41,511 nucleotides of DNA from an uncultured bacterium (GTDB lineage: Bacteria > Bacillota > Clostridia > Lachnospirales > Lachnospiraceae). This document shows positions 17,011 through 27,600 of this stretch, piece by piece. The stretch covers positions 1 to 41,511 of the forward strand of contig CAMFGH010000013.1 of the NCBI GenBank assembly GCA_945949875.1, written 5' to 3'. Every line of letters starts with the position of its first letter. The stretch's first letter is position 1. The notes beneath the pieces were generated by a model, which searched no databases, was not told the origin of the DNA, and saw only the letters and a program-made list of their open reading frames with translations. Position numbers and translations under genes: made by a program.

Positions 17011-18237
17011 TTAAAATTTCACTTCTTTTCCTTCTTTGATCCACTCTCTGAATTCGGCTGTGGCTGCAAAGAGAACATCACCGGATGAATTGATGGCTGT
17101 TTCAAAGGAATCCTGAACCACACCGATAATGAAACCAACACCGACTACCTGCATGGCAATGTCATTGGATATTCCAAACAGGGAACATGCCATTGGAATC
17201 AAAAGAAGGGAACCGCCTGCCACACCGGATGCTCCGCATGCTGCCACGGTTGCAAGCAGACTGAGGATAATCGCTGTCGGAATATCCACTGTAATGCCCA
17301 TGGTATGTGCTGCTGCCAGTGTCATGACAGTGATGGTGATTGCTGCACCATCCATGTTGATGGTAGCTCCCAGTGGAATAGATACGGAATACATATCCTT
17401 ATCCAGACCTAATTTTTCGCAAAGTGCCATATTGATCGGAATATTTGCTGCCGAGCTTCTGGTAAAGAATGCTGTCACACCACTTTCCTTAAAGCAGCGG
17501 AATACCAGCGGATAAGGATTTCTATGTAAGCAGATGGCTGCAATAAACGGATCGATCACCAGTGCGATAAACAGCATACAGCCAACTAGTACTGCCAGTA
17601 ATTTTCCATAGTCCTGAAAAATGGAAAGTCCATTGGTGGAAACGGAGTCAAATACCAGACCCAGAATACCAAACGGAGCCAGATTGATGATCCATCTTAC
17701 TGCCTGGGATACTGCTCCTGAAATCTGGTTCAGGGCATTTTTTGTTCCTTCCGATGCCACTTTACGAAGTGCCAGTCCGAAGATGATAGCCCATGTCAGA
17801 ATACCGATATAGTTTGCATTCATCAAAGAAGAAACCGGATTGGACACAATGTTGGTCAGCAGTGTGCTCATAACTTCCCCGATACCACTTGGCGGTGTCG
17901 CATCACCAACTGCCTCCGTAAGCTTTAAGGTTACCGGGAACAGGAAGCTGGCAACTACTGCTGCCACTGCTGCCAGCAGGGTACTGAGCATATACAAAAA
18001 AACAACAGTCCGGAACCGTTTACCAACTGCCGCCTGCGCATTGGTAAGAGAACTCATAACCAGAACAAATACCAGGATCGGTGCAATGGCTTTCAGTGCA
18101 CCTACAAAAAGTGTACCCAAAAGGCTGATGATCGTTGCCTGCGGCACCAGAAGTGCCAGAATAACACCCACGATCAGTCCAACTAAAATTCGTAGAATGA
18201 GACTGATATCATTCCACATTTTCATCAAATTTTTCAT
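17011..18237 (-). CDS. sstT: Na+/serine-threonine symporter, SstT-like
   Basis: The 408-residue membrane protein belongs to the DAACS (glutamate/dicarboxylate:sodium) family, closest in character and length to SstT. It has about eight hydrophobic segments plus re-entrant loops: the Ser-rich loop [20 protein letters not shown], the [10 protein letters not shown] motif and the C-terminal [20 protein letters not shown]. The start at 18237 is supported by GGAGG seven bases upstream; a longer in-frame start at 18339 would add an unrelated hydrophilic tail. The gene diverges from the glycosyltransferase gene at 18585. Substrate specificity is inferred from family resemblance. Confidence 0.85.
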   Translation of the reverse strand: MKNLMKMWNDISLILRILVGLIVGVILALLVPQATIISLLGTLFVGALKAIAPILVFVLVMSSLTNAQAAVGKRFRTVVFLYMLSTLLAAVAAVVASFLFPVTLKLTEAVGDATPPSGIGEVMSTLLTNIVSNPVSSLMNANYIGILTWAIIFGLALRKVASEGTKNALNQISGAVSQAVRWIINLAPFGILGLVFDSVSTNGLSIFQDYGKLLAVLVGCMLFIALVIDPFIAAICLHRNPYPLVFRCFKESGVTAFFTRSSAANIPINMALCEKLGLDKDMYSVSIPLGATINMDGAAITITVMTLAAAHTMGITVDIPTAIILSLLATVAACGASGVAGGSLLLIPMACSLFGISNDIAMQVVGVGFIIGVVQDSFETAINSSGDVLFAATAEFREWIKEGKEVKF

Positions 18238-18584
18238 CTCTTCCTCCAATGTAGTTATCATAATTGAAATTCCAAAACGTCCGTGGTCTGTGGACATCTG
18301 TATGTACAACATAGTACCACAATATTTTACATAATACAAACCAATCGAACCCTTCTATAAAAAAATCTAACATGAAAATATAAAAAACCCAATCTGCCAA
18401 ACATAGGAGCATAGAAAAATTCCATCCGAAAACATAGAAAAATTTCCCCATCTGTTTTATACTGTATGTTGTCAAACATCGTCAGCTTATTGGAATGTTT
18501 GACGTTTTATTGGTTGACGTTTTATTATTTAACATTTTATTTTTTACGTTTTACGTATTAATCTTTGCAAGAGAGGATTTTTAT
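18238..18584. other. Intergenic region between divergent sstT and glycosyltransferase genes
   Basis: This AT-rich interval holds no convincing gene. It contains a 9-bp inverted repeat, GTCAAACAT (18471-18479) / ATGTTTGAC (18495-18503), and the four 15-bp direct repeats at 18499-18556. A clear sigma-A promoter for sstT was not found. TTGACG hexamers within the direct repeats could serve as -35 boxes for the plus-strand gene. Confidence 0.6.
18499..18556 (+). repeat. Four 15-bp direct repeats (TTGACGTTTTATT type)
   Basis: TTGACGTTTTATT occurs at 18499 and 18514 and, with substitutions, at 18529 (TTAACATTTTATT) and about 18544 (TTACGTTTTACG). The period is 15 bases. The block is 29 bases upstream of the glycosyltransferase start codon and overlaps the likely promoter. 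Confidence 0.8.
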
Positions 18585-19736
18585 ATGCGGGTTTTACTTA
18601 CAACAGATTGGAATCCCACCTCTGTAAACGGAGTAGTAACTTCTGTAAACAATTTAAAAAGCGGTCTGGAAGCAAGGGGACACCAGGTACGTGTACTAAC
18701 TTTATCCAATACATCTCATTCCTACATAGATGAGGACTATTACTATATGGGTTCCTCCAATGCCAGAATCATATATCCCGGGCTGCGGGTTCGGACCACA
18801 CTTTCCCACCCAATCGTAAAGGAAGTTCTGAAATGGAATCCGGATATTGTTCACTCCAACTGTGAGTTTTCTACTTTTTATCCGGCTATGAAAGTCGCCC
18901 ACCAGCTCCATGTTCCTTTGGTTCACACATACCATACGGTTTATGAAGATTACACCCATTACTTTTGTCCCAGTGCCAGACTTGGACGATTTGCAGTGCA
19001 GCATTTTTCAAAATTTATTGCCGGTATAACAGATTGTGTCATCACACCCACCGAAAAAGTAAAACAGCTGCTTCTGGATTATCATGTGACCCAAAAGCTG
19101 GTTGTCATTCCTACCGGAATATCCTGCAGTAAATTTCATAAGAAAATAAGTACAGAGGAACGAAACGCCAAAAGAAAAGCACTTGGTATTCCATCCGGAA
19201 ATCTGGTCCTTCTTTTTGTTGGGCGTCTCTCCAAGGAGAAAAACTGTGAAGAACTGCTACGCTTTATGAGCGTACTCCGGGATAAGCCGGTCACTCTTCT
19301 GATCGTGGGGGATGGCCCTTATGGCGACGAACTGCGAAAAGAAGCGGCTTCTCTGAATCTGTCGGAAAACGTGATCTTTACCGGTATGATTTCTCCTGAT
19401 GAAGTAAGTGAATATTATCAGCTGGGGGATCTTTTTACCAACGCATCTACCAGCGAGACCCAGGGACTTACTTATATTGAAGCCATCTCTTCCGGTCTTC
19501 CCCTGCTCTGCCGTGCTGATTCCTGTCTGGACGGTGTGGTTTATGAGAATGAAAACGGATGGGAATACCATTCGGAAGATGAGTTTATGGAAAAAATATG
19601 TTTGTGTCTGGAGCAGCCGGAGCTTTTAGCTTCTTTCCGGAAACGTTCTCTGGAGATTGGAGAGGATTTCTCCGTTCCTGTTTTTGCAAGGAAAGTAGAA
19701 GAACTTTATCTGGATCTGATTGGCGACAATACATAG
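18585..19736 (+). CDS. GT4-family glycosyltransferase (glycolipid type)
   Basis: The 383-residue protein has the two-domain GT-B layout: an N-terminal acceptor domain beginning MRVLLTTDWNPTSVNGVVTS, with HTYHTVYEDYTHYF further on, and a C-terminal donor domain with LLFVGRLSKEKN, the GDGP turn and the ETQGLTYIEAISSGLP nucleotide-sugar site. The pattern is that of 1,2-diacylglycerol 3-glucosyltransferases and related lipid glycosyltransferases acting at the inner membrane face. The start at 18585 follows GAGAGGA; the longer frame upstream is low-complexity repeat sequence. It is followed after 94 bases by the kinase gene, probably in one operon. The acceptor is not certain. Confidence 0.85.
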   Translation: MRVLLTTDWNPTSVNGVVTSVNNLKSGLEARGHQVRVLTLSNTSHSYIDEDYYYMGSSNARIIYPGLRVRTTLSHPIVKEVLKWNPDIVHSNCEFSTFYPAMKVAHQLHVPLVHTYHTVYEDYTHYFCPSARLGRFAVQHFSKFIAGITDCVITPTEKVKQLLLDYHVTQKLVVIPTGISCSKFHKKISTEERNAKRKALGIPSGNLVLLFVGRLSKEKNCEELLRFMSVLRDKPVTLLIVGDGPYGDELRKEAASLNLSENVIFTGMISPDEVSEYYQLGDLFTNASTSETQGLTYIEAISSGLPLLCRADSCLDGVVYENENGWEYHSEDEFMEKICLCLEQPELLASFRKRSLEIGEDFSVPVFARKVEELYLDLIGDNT

Positions 19737-19830
19737 ACTATGATTATATTAGGAATATGAATAATAATCGTACAAAGCTTGTAACGGAAAATGATAACGG
19801 AAGATTGTGCATGAACAATGGAGGATTTCC

Positions 19831-21789
19831 ATGGCTTTGCACAACGGACAGATTCTAAACGGAATGTACCAGATTGTCTCCCGGATCGGAGCCGGTGGCG
19901 GTGGCGTGGTGTACAAAGCCGTTCATCTCCGACTGCAGACCGATGTGGTTGTGAAAAAAATCAAGGACAGTGCGCTGGATAAACTGACGATCCGTCAGGA
20001 GGCAGATATTTTAAAGCGGTTAAAACATCCCTATCTGCCAAGAGTCTATGACTTTGTGGAAACGCCGGAGGCAGTTTATACTGTCATGGACTATATTCCC
20101 GGCATCAGTATGAACAAAGCGCTGGAACAGCGTGGCCGGTTCACGGTAGAAGAAGTCTTCAAATGGGCAAATCAGCTGGGAGAAGCACTTTCTTATCTGC
20201 ATTCCCAGAAGCCTGCCATCATACATGGCGATATCAAACCGGCAAATATCATGCTGACTCCCGATGGCAATGTGTGTCTGATCGACTTTAACATTGCACT
20301 GGCATGTGGCAGCAATCAGTATGCTTCCGTAGGAATCAGTGCCCACTATTCCCCACCGGAACAGTACAGCGACAGTAATTTTTATGCGCAGGTTACCAGC
20401 CGGTATACCAACCTGCCTGTGACCCATACTGCCAGTTCTGCAATGGGACATTTTGGAAAAGGCATCTCCGCGCGTTCTGATATCTATGCTTTGGGTGCCA
20501 CCTTATATCATCTTCTGACCGGTACTGCTCCTACCCAGGAGTTTGACAAAATAGCTCCTCTGTCCCTTTATGATCTTCCGATGGGTGAGGGCTTTTGCTA
20601 TGTCATTGAAAAAATGATGTCCATCTCCCCGCAGGATCGGTATAAAGATGGCGTAGAATATCTGGATGCCCTTCGTAACTGCTACAAACTGGATGCTGCA
20701 TACCGGGCGAAACGCCGAAAGGCTTTGATCATCCAGATCACCATTATGGCTGTCATCGCCGGCATGTTTGTGGCTGCCTTTGGGGTCTTCATGATTTCCC
20801 GTCGTATGGCAGAGCGAAAATATCAGGCTTTGATCCAGGACGCAGAACAGGCTCTGGAAGACATGGACTATGATGCTGCCACAGAATATATTGAAGATGC
20901 AAAAGAGCAGAAAGACAGCCGCATAGAAGCCTACTGCATGGAGCTTCGTCTTCTGTATGAGGAAATGGAATATGAAGCCTGCGTGGATCATGCGGAAAAA
21001 TACCTGAATGGTTCTTACTTCCGCCTGCGGGATCAGGATGAGGAAATGCTGGGCGATATCTATTATGTTACCGGCAATGCCTATCTGGAAATGGAGGATT
21101 ATCAGAACGCCAAAGATGCTTTGGAATGTGCTCTGGATCATAATCAGAAAAACGGACTCTATTACCGGGATTATGCCATCGTGCTTGCACGAATCGGCAA
21201 AATCGATAAAGCGGAAGACCAGTTAGAGGAAGCCATTGACCATGATCTGGCAGAAGATTCCATTTACATGGTTCAGGCGGAAATCGCCCTAAGCAAAGGC
21301 GAATATAAAGAAGGAATTGAAAATCTGGAAGAAACCCTTTCTCTTACGGATGACCGCCAAATGGAAATGCGATGCTATTTTCTTCTTGCAAAGGCAAATA
21401 TTAAGCTTGCCCAGGAAAATCCGGATGACGCAGACAAATATCACAGTGACGCACTGGATGCCCTGGACGCACTGGAGGATATGGGTGTTCACACCTATCG
21501 CGTTCAGGAAAGTACTGCTGTGATCTATGAGCAGATGGGTGAATTTGAAGAAGCGGAAAAACGTCTTTTGAAGCTTGCAGAGGATTATCCAAAGCGTTAT
21601 GAGGTGTATTCCCGTCTTGCTTATCTGGAAATCGATAAGCAGAGTCAACTTCCAAACGAAGAACGTGACTATCATCAGGCGGAAGAATATTATGAGAAAG
21701 CCCAGGAACTTTACAAGGGCGAAGAGGACGCCGAAATGGATGTGCTGGATCAGATGATGAAGGACATCCGGGATGGCGGATGGTTATAA
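19831..21789 (+). CDS. Membrane-anchored Ser/Thr protein kinase with TPR repeats
   Basis: A 652-residue protein. Kinase domain at about 10-285: glycine loop GAGGGGVVYKA (20-30), Lys42 in VVVKKIK, catalytic loop HGDIKPAN (132-139, Gly in place of the Arg of HRD) and DFN at 152-154 in place of DFG. A Ser/Thr-rich insert of some 30 residues follows SPPEQY. One transmembrane helix lies at about 298-322, then about 330 residues of TPR-like repeats that would face outside. ATG 19831 was chosen because GGAGG lies at 19820-19824. HGD and DFN variants occur in active bacterial kinases, so it is probably functional. It has no PASTA domains. It sits between a glycosyltransferase and fliB; its targets are unknown. 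Confidence 0.88.
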   Translation: MALHNGQILNGMYQIVSRIGAGGGGVVYKAVHLRLQTDVVVKKIKDSALDKLTIRQEADILKRLKHPYLPRVYDFVETPEAVYTVMDYIPGISMNKALEQRGRFTVEEVFKWANQLGEALSYLHSQKPAIIHGDIKPANIMLTPDGNVCLIDFNIALACGSNQYASVGISAHYSPPEQYSDSNFYAQVTSRYTNLPVTHTASSAMGHFGKGISARSDIYALGATLYHLLTGTAPTQEFDKIAPLSLYDLPMGEGFCYVIEKMMSISPQDRYKDGVEYLDALRNCYKLDAAYRAKRRKALIIQITIMAVIAGMFVAAFGVFMISRRMAERKYQALIQDAEQALEDMDYDAATEYIEDAKEQKDSRIEAYCMELRLLYEEMEYEACVDHAEKYLNGSYFRLRDQDEEMLGDIYYVTGNAYLEMEDYQNAKDALECALDHNQKNGLYYRDYAIVLARIGKIDKAEDQLEEAIDHDLAEDSIYMVQAEIALSKGEYKEGIENLEETLSLTDDRQMEMRCYFLLAKANIKLAQENPDDADKYHSDALDALDALEDMGVHTYRVQESTAVIYEQMGEFEEAEKRLLKLAEDYPKRYEVYSRLAYLEIDKQSQLPNEERDYHQAEEYYEKAQELYKGEEDAEMDVLDQMMKDIRDGGWL

Positions 21790-21870
21790 GATGTTGCATA
21801 ATTGCATCATTCATGATGGCATGATTCACTATCAAATGATGCGTGACAAGGTGGTTGATTATCAAATATT

Positions 21871-23040
21871 ATGATTTATACAAGACCGGATTATTTTTCA
21901 GAATTTCATTGTATTGCAGACAAATGCCCCGAAACCTGTTGTGCCGGGTGGCAGATTTTGATCGATGACTCTTCTTTGCAATATTACAAAACATTGACCG
22001 GAGCATATGCAGATGTGCTCCGGTCTCGTATTGACTTCAGGGAAGGCTGTTTTCATCAGGATCCCTGTAAGCGGTGTGCTTTTTTAAAAGAGGATAACCT
22101 CTGTGACATGTATGAACACCTGGGGGAAGAAAGTCTGTGTCTTACCTGCACCAATTATCCTCGTCACATCGAGGAATTTGAGAACATCAGGGAAATCACC
22201 CTGTCTCTTTCCTGTCCCGAAGCTGCTCACATCATTTTAAGCCGGAAAGATCCGGTCACCTTCTGCTCAGAGGAGGCAGATGAACCGGAGGAAACCTTTG
22301 AAGATTATGATCCCTTTTATTTCTCTTATCTGGAAGATGCCCGAGAAGTGATTCTTCACCTGTTACAGGATCGTTCCCTGGATATCCGGGTTCGCTACGT
22401 TCTTGTCTGGCAGTTTGGTCAGGAAATGCAGGATTATCTGGAAAACTGTGAACTGTTTGATCTGGTGGATTTATTTGATCGATATGAAGATCCGGACTAT
22501 CTGGACCGGGCCAAAGCTCAGATAATGTCCCAGATTATCTCATATACAGAAGATGCGGAATCTGCGTTTTCCTATTCAAAGTCTTTATTCTCTTTTTTAT
22601 ATGAACTGGAGTTTTTGTCCGATGACTGGCAGGATTATCTGGACGAGTGTTGGGAAATCCTATATGAAGGCAACGCTTCATGCAGAGCATCAAATGGTGC
22701 TGTGAATCAGGCTTCAAGCAGGGCATCCAACTATGCACAGCTTCACAGTGAATTTCGCAGCTGGCTGACTGCAGGTTCTCTTTCCATTGATACTATTTTT
22801 GAACAGCTGCTTGTCTATTTTATTTTCACCTATTTCTGCGGTGCAGTATACGATGACAACGTACTGGGCAAAATTCACCTTACCCTGAACAGCGTATTCT
22901 ATTTATACGAGATGATGGTGGTCAGATGGTTTCAAAATGGACACACTCTCTCCTTGCAGGATGTGGTGGAAATCGCCTACCGCTATTCCAGAGAGCTGGA
23001 GCATTCCGACTTGAACCTTGAAAAAATGGAAGGGGCATAA
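21871..23040 (+). CDS. fliB: Flagellin lysine-N-methylase FliB
   Basis: FliB methylates lysine side chains of flagellin. The 389-residue protein has the family N-terminus MIYTRPDYFSEFHCIADKC and PETCCAGW, with Cys14, Cys19, Cys23 and Cys24, then further clustered cysteines (PCKRC, NLC, SLCLTC, SLSC) that fit Fe-S cluster ligation. The C-terminal half is helical and less conserved; a Ser/Ala/Asn-rich stretch near 270-290 is probably a loop. It starts 81 bases after the kinase; no ideal ribosome binding site is close, only AAGGTGG about 16 bases upstream. The substrate flagellin is not in this window. Confidence 0.92.
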   Translation: MIYTRPDYFSEFHCIADKCPETCCAGWQILIDDSSLQYYKTLTGAYADVLRSRIDFREGCFHQDPCKRCAFLKEDNLCDMYEHLGEESLCLTCTNYPRHIEEFENIREITLSLSCPEAAHIILSRKDPVTFCSEEADEPEETFEDYDPFYFSYLEDAREVILHLLQDRSLDIRVRYVLVWQFGQEMQDYLENCELFDLVDLFDRYEDPDYLDRAKAQIMSQIISYTEDAESAFSYSKSLFSFLYELEFLSDDWQDYLDECWEILYEGNASCRASNGAVNQASSRASNYAQLHSEFRSWLTAGSLSIDTIFEQLLVYFIFTYFCGAVYDDNVLGKIHLTLNSVFYLYEMMVVRWFQNGHTLSLQDVVEIAYRYSRELEHSDLNLEKMEGA

Positions 23041-23049
23041 AATGCCCCT
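23021..23049. terminator. Convergent hairpin terminator
   Basis: AGGGGCAT (23031-23038), an AAA loop and ATGCCCCT (23042-23049) form a perfect 8-bp stem that overlaps the fliB stop. On the minus strand it is followed four bases later by TTTTTT, so it best serves the convergent secreted-protein gene. It may also protect the fliB 3' end. Confidence 0.5.
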
Positions 23050-23093
23050 CCCGCTATTCATCTCTGAAAATATGCCGGGTCAGGCGGCTATTT

Positions 23094-23906
23094 CTAGGCA
23101 TCATTTTCCCACTTCGTATCCACGCCCCTATATACCATACGCATATCGCTGATATAATCGGTCATTCCATCCCCATTATATTTCTCTGCGAAAACTTCCA
23201 GCACATAATTATTTTTATCATACTCTCTTGGCCAGTGAATCGCCACTGTGCCATTGCCTCGTTCATAGGCATATACCAAACGGTCATAGGCGATCACCTC
23301 TGACTTATTTTTGTTGTATACAACTGCTGAAAGATAGCTATTCCCTGTGGAATACAGATCTTCATAGTCAAAGACGATACAGTCACCCTGCTTTTTTATA
23401 TTTGTGATCTTCGGTTCCCTTACTCCCTGAGGATTGTTTTTCTCATGATAGGGATTTTTCAAGGTAAACTTCCATTCTGTCACATCTGCCACGGAAGCCA
23501 CCGGAGTAAGTCCGTGTCCATTTTCAAAATCAGAGACTTTTCCACCTGTTGCTGCAGATACAAAAGCGATATCCTTGATGCTGATCTGCTGTTTCGTTCC
23601 ATCTGCTGCAGTCAGTTCCATGATTCTCTTTCTCTGGGTTCTATCGTATCGGTATGCATCTGTTACCGTATACTTTACGGAGGGTGTCAGTACCGGAAGT
23701 GTCTTCGTTTCCCATACTTCCTGATATACATAGCAGTTGCTGTAATCTACGATATCCCCTTCCTGTATGATCTTATATTTTGATTGCATGACTTTTTCTG
23801 TATCTGCTGCCCTGGATATGATTTTTGCCGGTGCAGATGCAGTCACAGCCAGGCATAACGCCATTGTCACTATGATTCTGCCTGTTCTTTTTTTCCACTG
23901 TTTCAT
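23094..23906 (-). CDS. Secreted protein of unknown function
   Basis: The 270-residue product begins with MKQWKKRTGRIIV and a hydrophobic stretch ending near APAKIISRA, a typical Sec signal peptide without lipobox. The mature part is rich in beta-prone segments, Tyr and charged residues, for example EWKFTLKNPYHEK, and looks like one or two beta-sandwich modules; no enzyme motif was recognised. The start at 23906 follows AAAGGAT. It lies 63 bases downstream of the TetR gene, so it could be the last gene of the efflux operon or independent. No function is proposed. Confidence 0.75.
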   Translation of the reverse strand: MKQWKKRTGRIIVTMALCLAVTASAPAKIISRAADTEKVMQSKYKIIQEGDIVDYSNCYVYQEVWETKTLPVLTPSVKYTVTDAYRYDRTQRKRIMELTAADGTKQQISIKDIAFVSAATGGKVSDFENGHGLTPVASVADVTEWKFTLKNPYHEKNNPQGVREPKITNIKKQGDCIVFDYEDLYSTGNSYLSAVVYNKNKSEVIAYDRLVYAYERGNGTVAIHWPREYDKNNYVLEVFAEKYNGDGMTDYISDMRMVYRGVDTKWENDA

Positions 23907-23969
23907 GCGAATATCCTTTCTTTTAAACGAATGTGAATAGAATAGCGGAAGCCGCAAAGTCTCCGGCCT

Positions 23970-24650
23970 CTATGCATTCCAATCCGGATTGATAAAATTT
24001 CGGCGTATTTCTTCCAGTAAAAGTTCCATCATTTTTGGGAGAGGACAATCCTGGCTCATTGTACCACTTGAACTTGTAAAATACATCAGAAATGCCACTA
24101 TCTTGCTGGTAATACTGAAGGAAATATATTCCACCGGAATATCTTTTCTGATTTCACCGCTCTGAACTCCTTTTTCCACTAACCTGTTCAGGCACTCCCA
24201 TTTCATATTATCCGGTCTGGGGATTTTATGCTCTGACTGCTCTCTTCTCAAGAACTCCTGGTGAAGTTTCACAGAAAACTCTGTGTGAACAGATGCAATA
24301 CATAATAAGGCAATCTTCATAAAGACATTTTTTTCTTTACTTCCGCAAAACTCCTCAAAGATACTGAACAAATACTCCATGGCATCCATAAAAGTGTCTT
24401 TGCTGTCCATCCGGTCCTCTACGATACGGGTCAGATTATTTAAATATTCACATATTGCCCCTGCTATAATGTCTTCTTTACTTTCAAAATACTCATAGGC
24501 TGTACCTTTTCCAATTCCTGCCTTGGAAGTGATATCAGAAACTTTTACTTTCGTCAGATCCACATCTTCCAACAGCAGATCGTATACAGCCTGGTACATC
24601 GCCGCCACCTTGGGCGGCAATGTATCTTTCTTTTTCTTTAAATCATCCAT
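23970..24650 (-). CDS. TetR/AcrR-family repressor
   Basis: A 226-residue protein whose N-terminus contains the TetR helix-turn-helix (VKVSDITSKAGIGKGTAYEY, then FESKEDIIAGAI, about residues 36-68) and a helical ligand-binding and dimerisation domain after it. It starts two bases after the RND permease stop, so it is the last gene of the pump operon. A TetR-type operator lies at the operon's promoter (29564-29579), which implies self-limiting control relieved by a pump substrate. The inducer cannot be predicted. Confidence 0.9.
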   Translation of the reverse strand: MDDLKKKKDTLPPKVAAMYQAVYDLLLEDVDLTKVKVSDITSKAGIGKGTAYEYFESKEDIIAGAICEYLNNLTRIVEDRMDSKDTFMDAMEYLFSIFEEFCGSKEKNVFMKIALLCIASVHTEFSVKLHQEFLRREQSEHKIPRPDNMKWECLNRLVEKGVQSGEIRKDIPVEYISFSITSKIVAFLMYFTSSSGTMSQDCPLPKMMELLLEEIRRNFINPDWNA

Positions 24651-24652
24651 AT

Positions 24653-27600
24653 CTATACTTTCGCTTTTTTAAACTTTGCCAAAAATGCTTTCCTACGTTC
24701 TTTTCTTTCTGTTTTTCTGCGTTTTCCTTCTCTCTTATCAATGATCAGGTAGATGGTTGGTAATAAGATCAAAGTAAGCAGTGTAGAAGCAATCATACCA
24801 CCAATGATAACCAGAGCCATACCCTGCATCATTTCTGCATTGGTACCAAAGCCGATGCCCATCGGGATCATGGCCAGGATTGTGGTCAGAGATGTCATAA
24901 GGATAGGACGAAGTCTGATGGCACCTGTCTCGATCAACGCATCTTCAACGCTCATCTCTTCACGAAGCTGGTTGGCAGAATCCACATACAGAATACCATT
25001 GTTTACAACGATACCCATCAGCATCAAAAATCCCATCATGGATACCATACTGATCGTTGCCTGAGCCAGCCATAAGAAAGAGAAGGATCCGATGATAGCA
25101 AATGGAATACACATCATAACCATAAAGGAGAATCTTGGAGATTCAAACTGCATTGCCATCACCAGGAATACTAAAAATACTGCAATCAGAATTGCCTTTC
25201 CGATGGCTCCCAGTTCTTCCATCATCATTTCATTCATAGCGTTATCAACCGGCTGTACATTTTCCGGGAATTCTGTATTTTTTACCAACTCATCAATGGC
25301 TGTCTGTGCGTCAAATTTTTTCTCTGACTGTAAGGCAGCAGTCAGGCTGACCTGATACTGTCCATTTGCTTTTACCAGAGTGCTCTGTGCCTCTTCATAC
25401 TGAATCTCTGCAATTTCATGAATCGGAACGCTGTACCCGTAAGGAGTTGACATTTCCACATTCATCAAGTCATTCAGATTATCATAAAGCCCTTCCGGAT
25501 ATTCCAGTTTGACCTTATACTCTGTACCGGAATTGGTGACGGTGATGGCATCCATACCACTGACTACATTGTTCATTGCCATACCAACCTGAATCGGTGT
25601 CAGACCATACTGCATGGCTTTCAAAGGGTCTACTTCAATCTGTGCTCTGGTAGTAGCACTGGCGGTAGAGTTATTGACTTTGATGACTCCATCTATCTGT
25701 TTAACCTTATCCTCTAATTCCATGGAAAAATCTTCCAATGCTTCCAGATCATCACCCTGTAAATCTATTTCATAACTGCTGCTGCTCATCATAGAGGAAG
25801 AGTTGCTTCCGGAAGAAGATACGGTGATATCCACACCCGGCATCGTTGCAGCGATTTCATTCCACTGATCTACCTTTTCATCTGTTGACATAGAACGATC
25901 TTTTTTCAGTGTGGCAGATAAGCTTGCGTCACCGCCGCCCATCATGGCATTCATACCACCTCCGCCAATGGATAAAGAATAGGATTCCACATCTTCGTCT
26001 GCGGCTGCAATCTGTTCCCATTTCAGCATTTCTTTATTCATGGTCTCTAATGTCGTACCCGGACGGAAGGATGCATCTACGCTTACCATGCCTTCATCTG
26101 CTGCGCTCATCAGCTCCATATCCAGACTGGACCCCAGGAAAATAGATACCACAACAAGCAATACTGATACCAGAATAACCAGTTTTCGTTTATTCAGCAG
26201 CTTACGCAACACTTTACGATAGCCTCTGGTGATCCATCGGATAATTCGATTAACCGGAATTTCCGTTTTTTCCTTTGGTTTAAAAAACGTGTAAAAAAGC
26301 GGTACCAGAGTCAGCGCTGAAATCAGGGATGCTAACATGGCAAACACAATGGTAAATCCAAGCTGTGAAAACATCTGTCCTGACAGACCTTTCATGGTAG
26401 CCAGAGGAAGGTATACAACGATTGTAGTAATCGTGGATGCCACAATGGAGGCAGTCACGACTCTGGTTCCTTCCAGTGCTGCTTCTTTAAAATCTTCTTT
26501 CTTTTCTTTCAGACGGAAGCAGCTTTCAATCACGACAATAGAAGAATCCACCATCATACCGATTGCAATAACCAGAGAACCCATGGTAACCACGTTCATG
26601 GAAAATCCTGCTGCTTTCATCAGCACCAGAGTCAGGAATAAGGAAATCGGCATGGAGGAGCCAACGATAAGGCTGGCCTTAAAATCTCCAAAGAACAGGA
26701 ATAAAACTACCATAGAAAGAACAATACCCAAAATCAGGGTTTCCCCTACGGATTTCAAAGAAGATAAAATACCTTCACTGGCATCATAGGAAATCTCAAA
26801 TTCGATGGCCGGATTATCTTCCTGTATTTTGGTCAATGCTTTCTTGATACTGTCACAAACATTAACCGTACCATAGCTGCTCTTATTTGTAATGGAAATG
26901 CTGACATTGTCATGACCGTTATACCGGCTGACACCGCTTTCCTCTCCTACTGCACTATATACATCTGCTACTTCTTCCAGCGTAATAACCTTTCCGGTAG
27001 AAGTAGTGATCGGAACACTCTTTAACAACTGCGCTGTATTATTGGTCATGGATGTGATAACACTGACATCCTGGGACCCCTGCTTCACACTTCCTGCCGG
27101 ATAACTGAAATCACAGGCTGAAAGGCTCTGGGCCAAGGTAGACATGGTAAGGCCATACTGTTTCATTAAGGTCTCATTCAGTTCTACCTTTATGTATTCC
27201 TCCGTACCACCGCTGGTTGCCACTTCAGCCACACCGGAGATTTTCTCCAGTTCCGGCTTCACGGAATCTTCAATAACTTTATATAAATCAATATCACCCT
27301 TTTCTACTGCAGAAATCACAGTGCAAGGCATACTGTTCATGTTCATTTCCACAACGGTCGGGGTCTTTGCATCCTCCGGCAGGGACAGGGACGCCGTATC
27401 CAGCGCCGCTCGAAGATCTGCATAGCAGTCATCGATATCGGAACCATATTCATACTGGAAAAGAACCATAGAGTAATTTTCCATAGAATAGGAATAATAG
27501 CTGTCTACGCCACTTAAAATGGAACCGGCATCTTCTACCACATTTGTAACCAGTTCATCCACACTTTCCGGATCTGCACCAGGATAAATGGTCAAAACGA

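Noticed and set aside
18340-18475. Small gene upstream of sstT
   Set aside because: The frame overlaps the sstT start in another phase, has no ribosome binding site and encodes an aromatic-rich peptide typical of AT-rich noncoding DNA.
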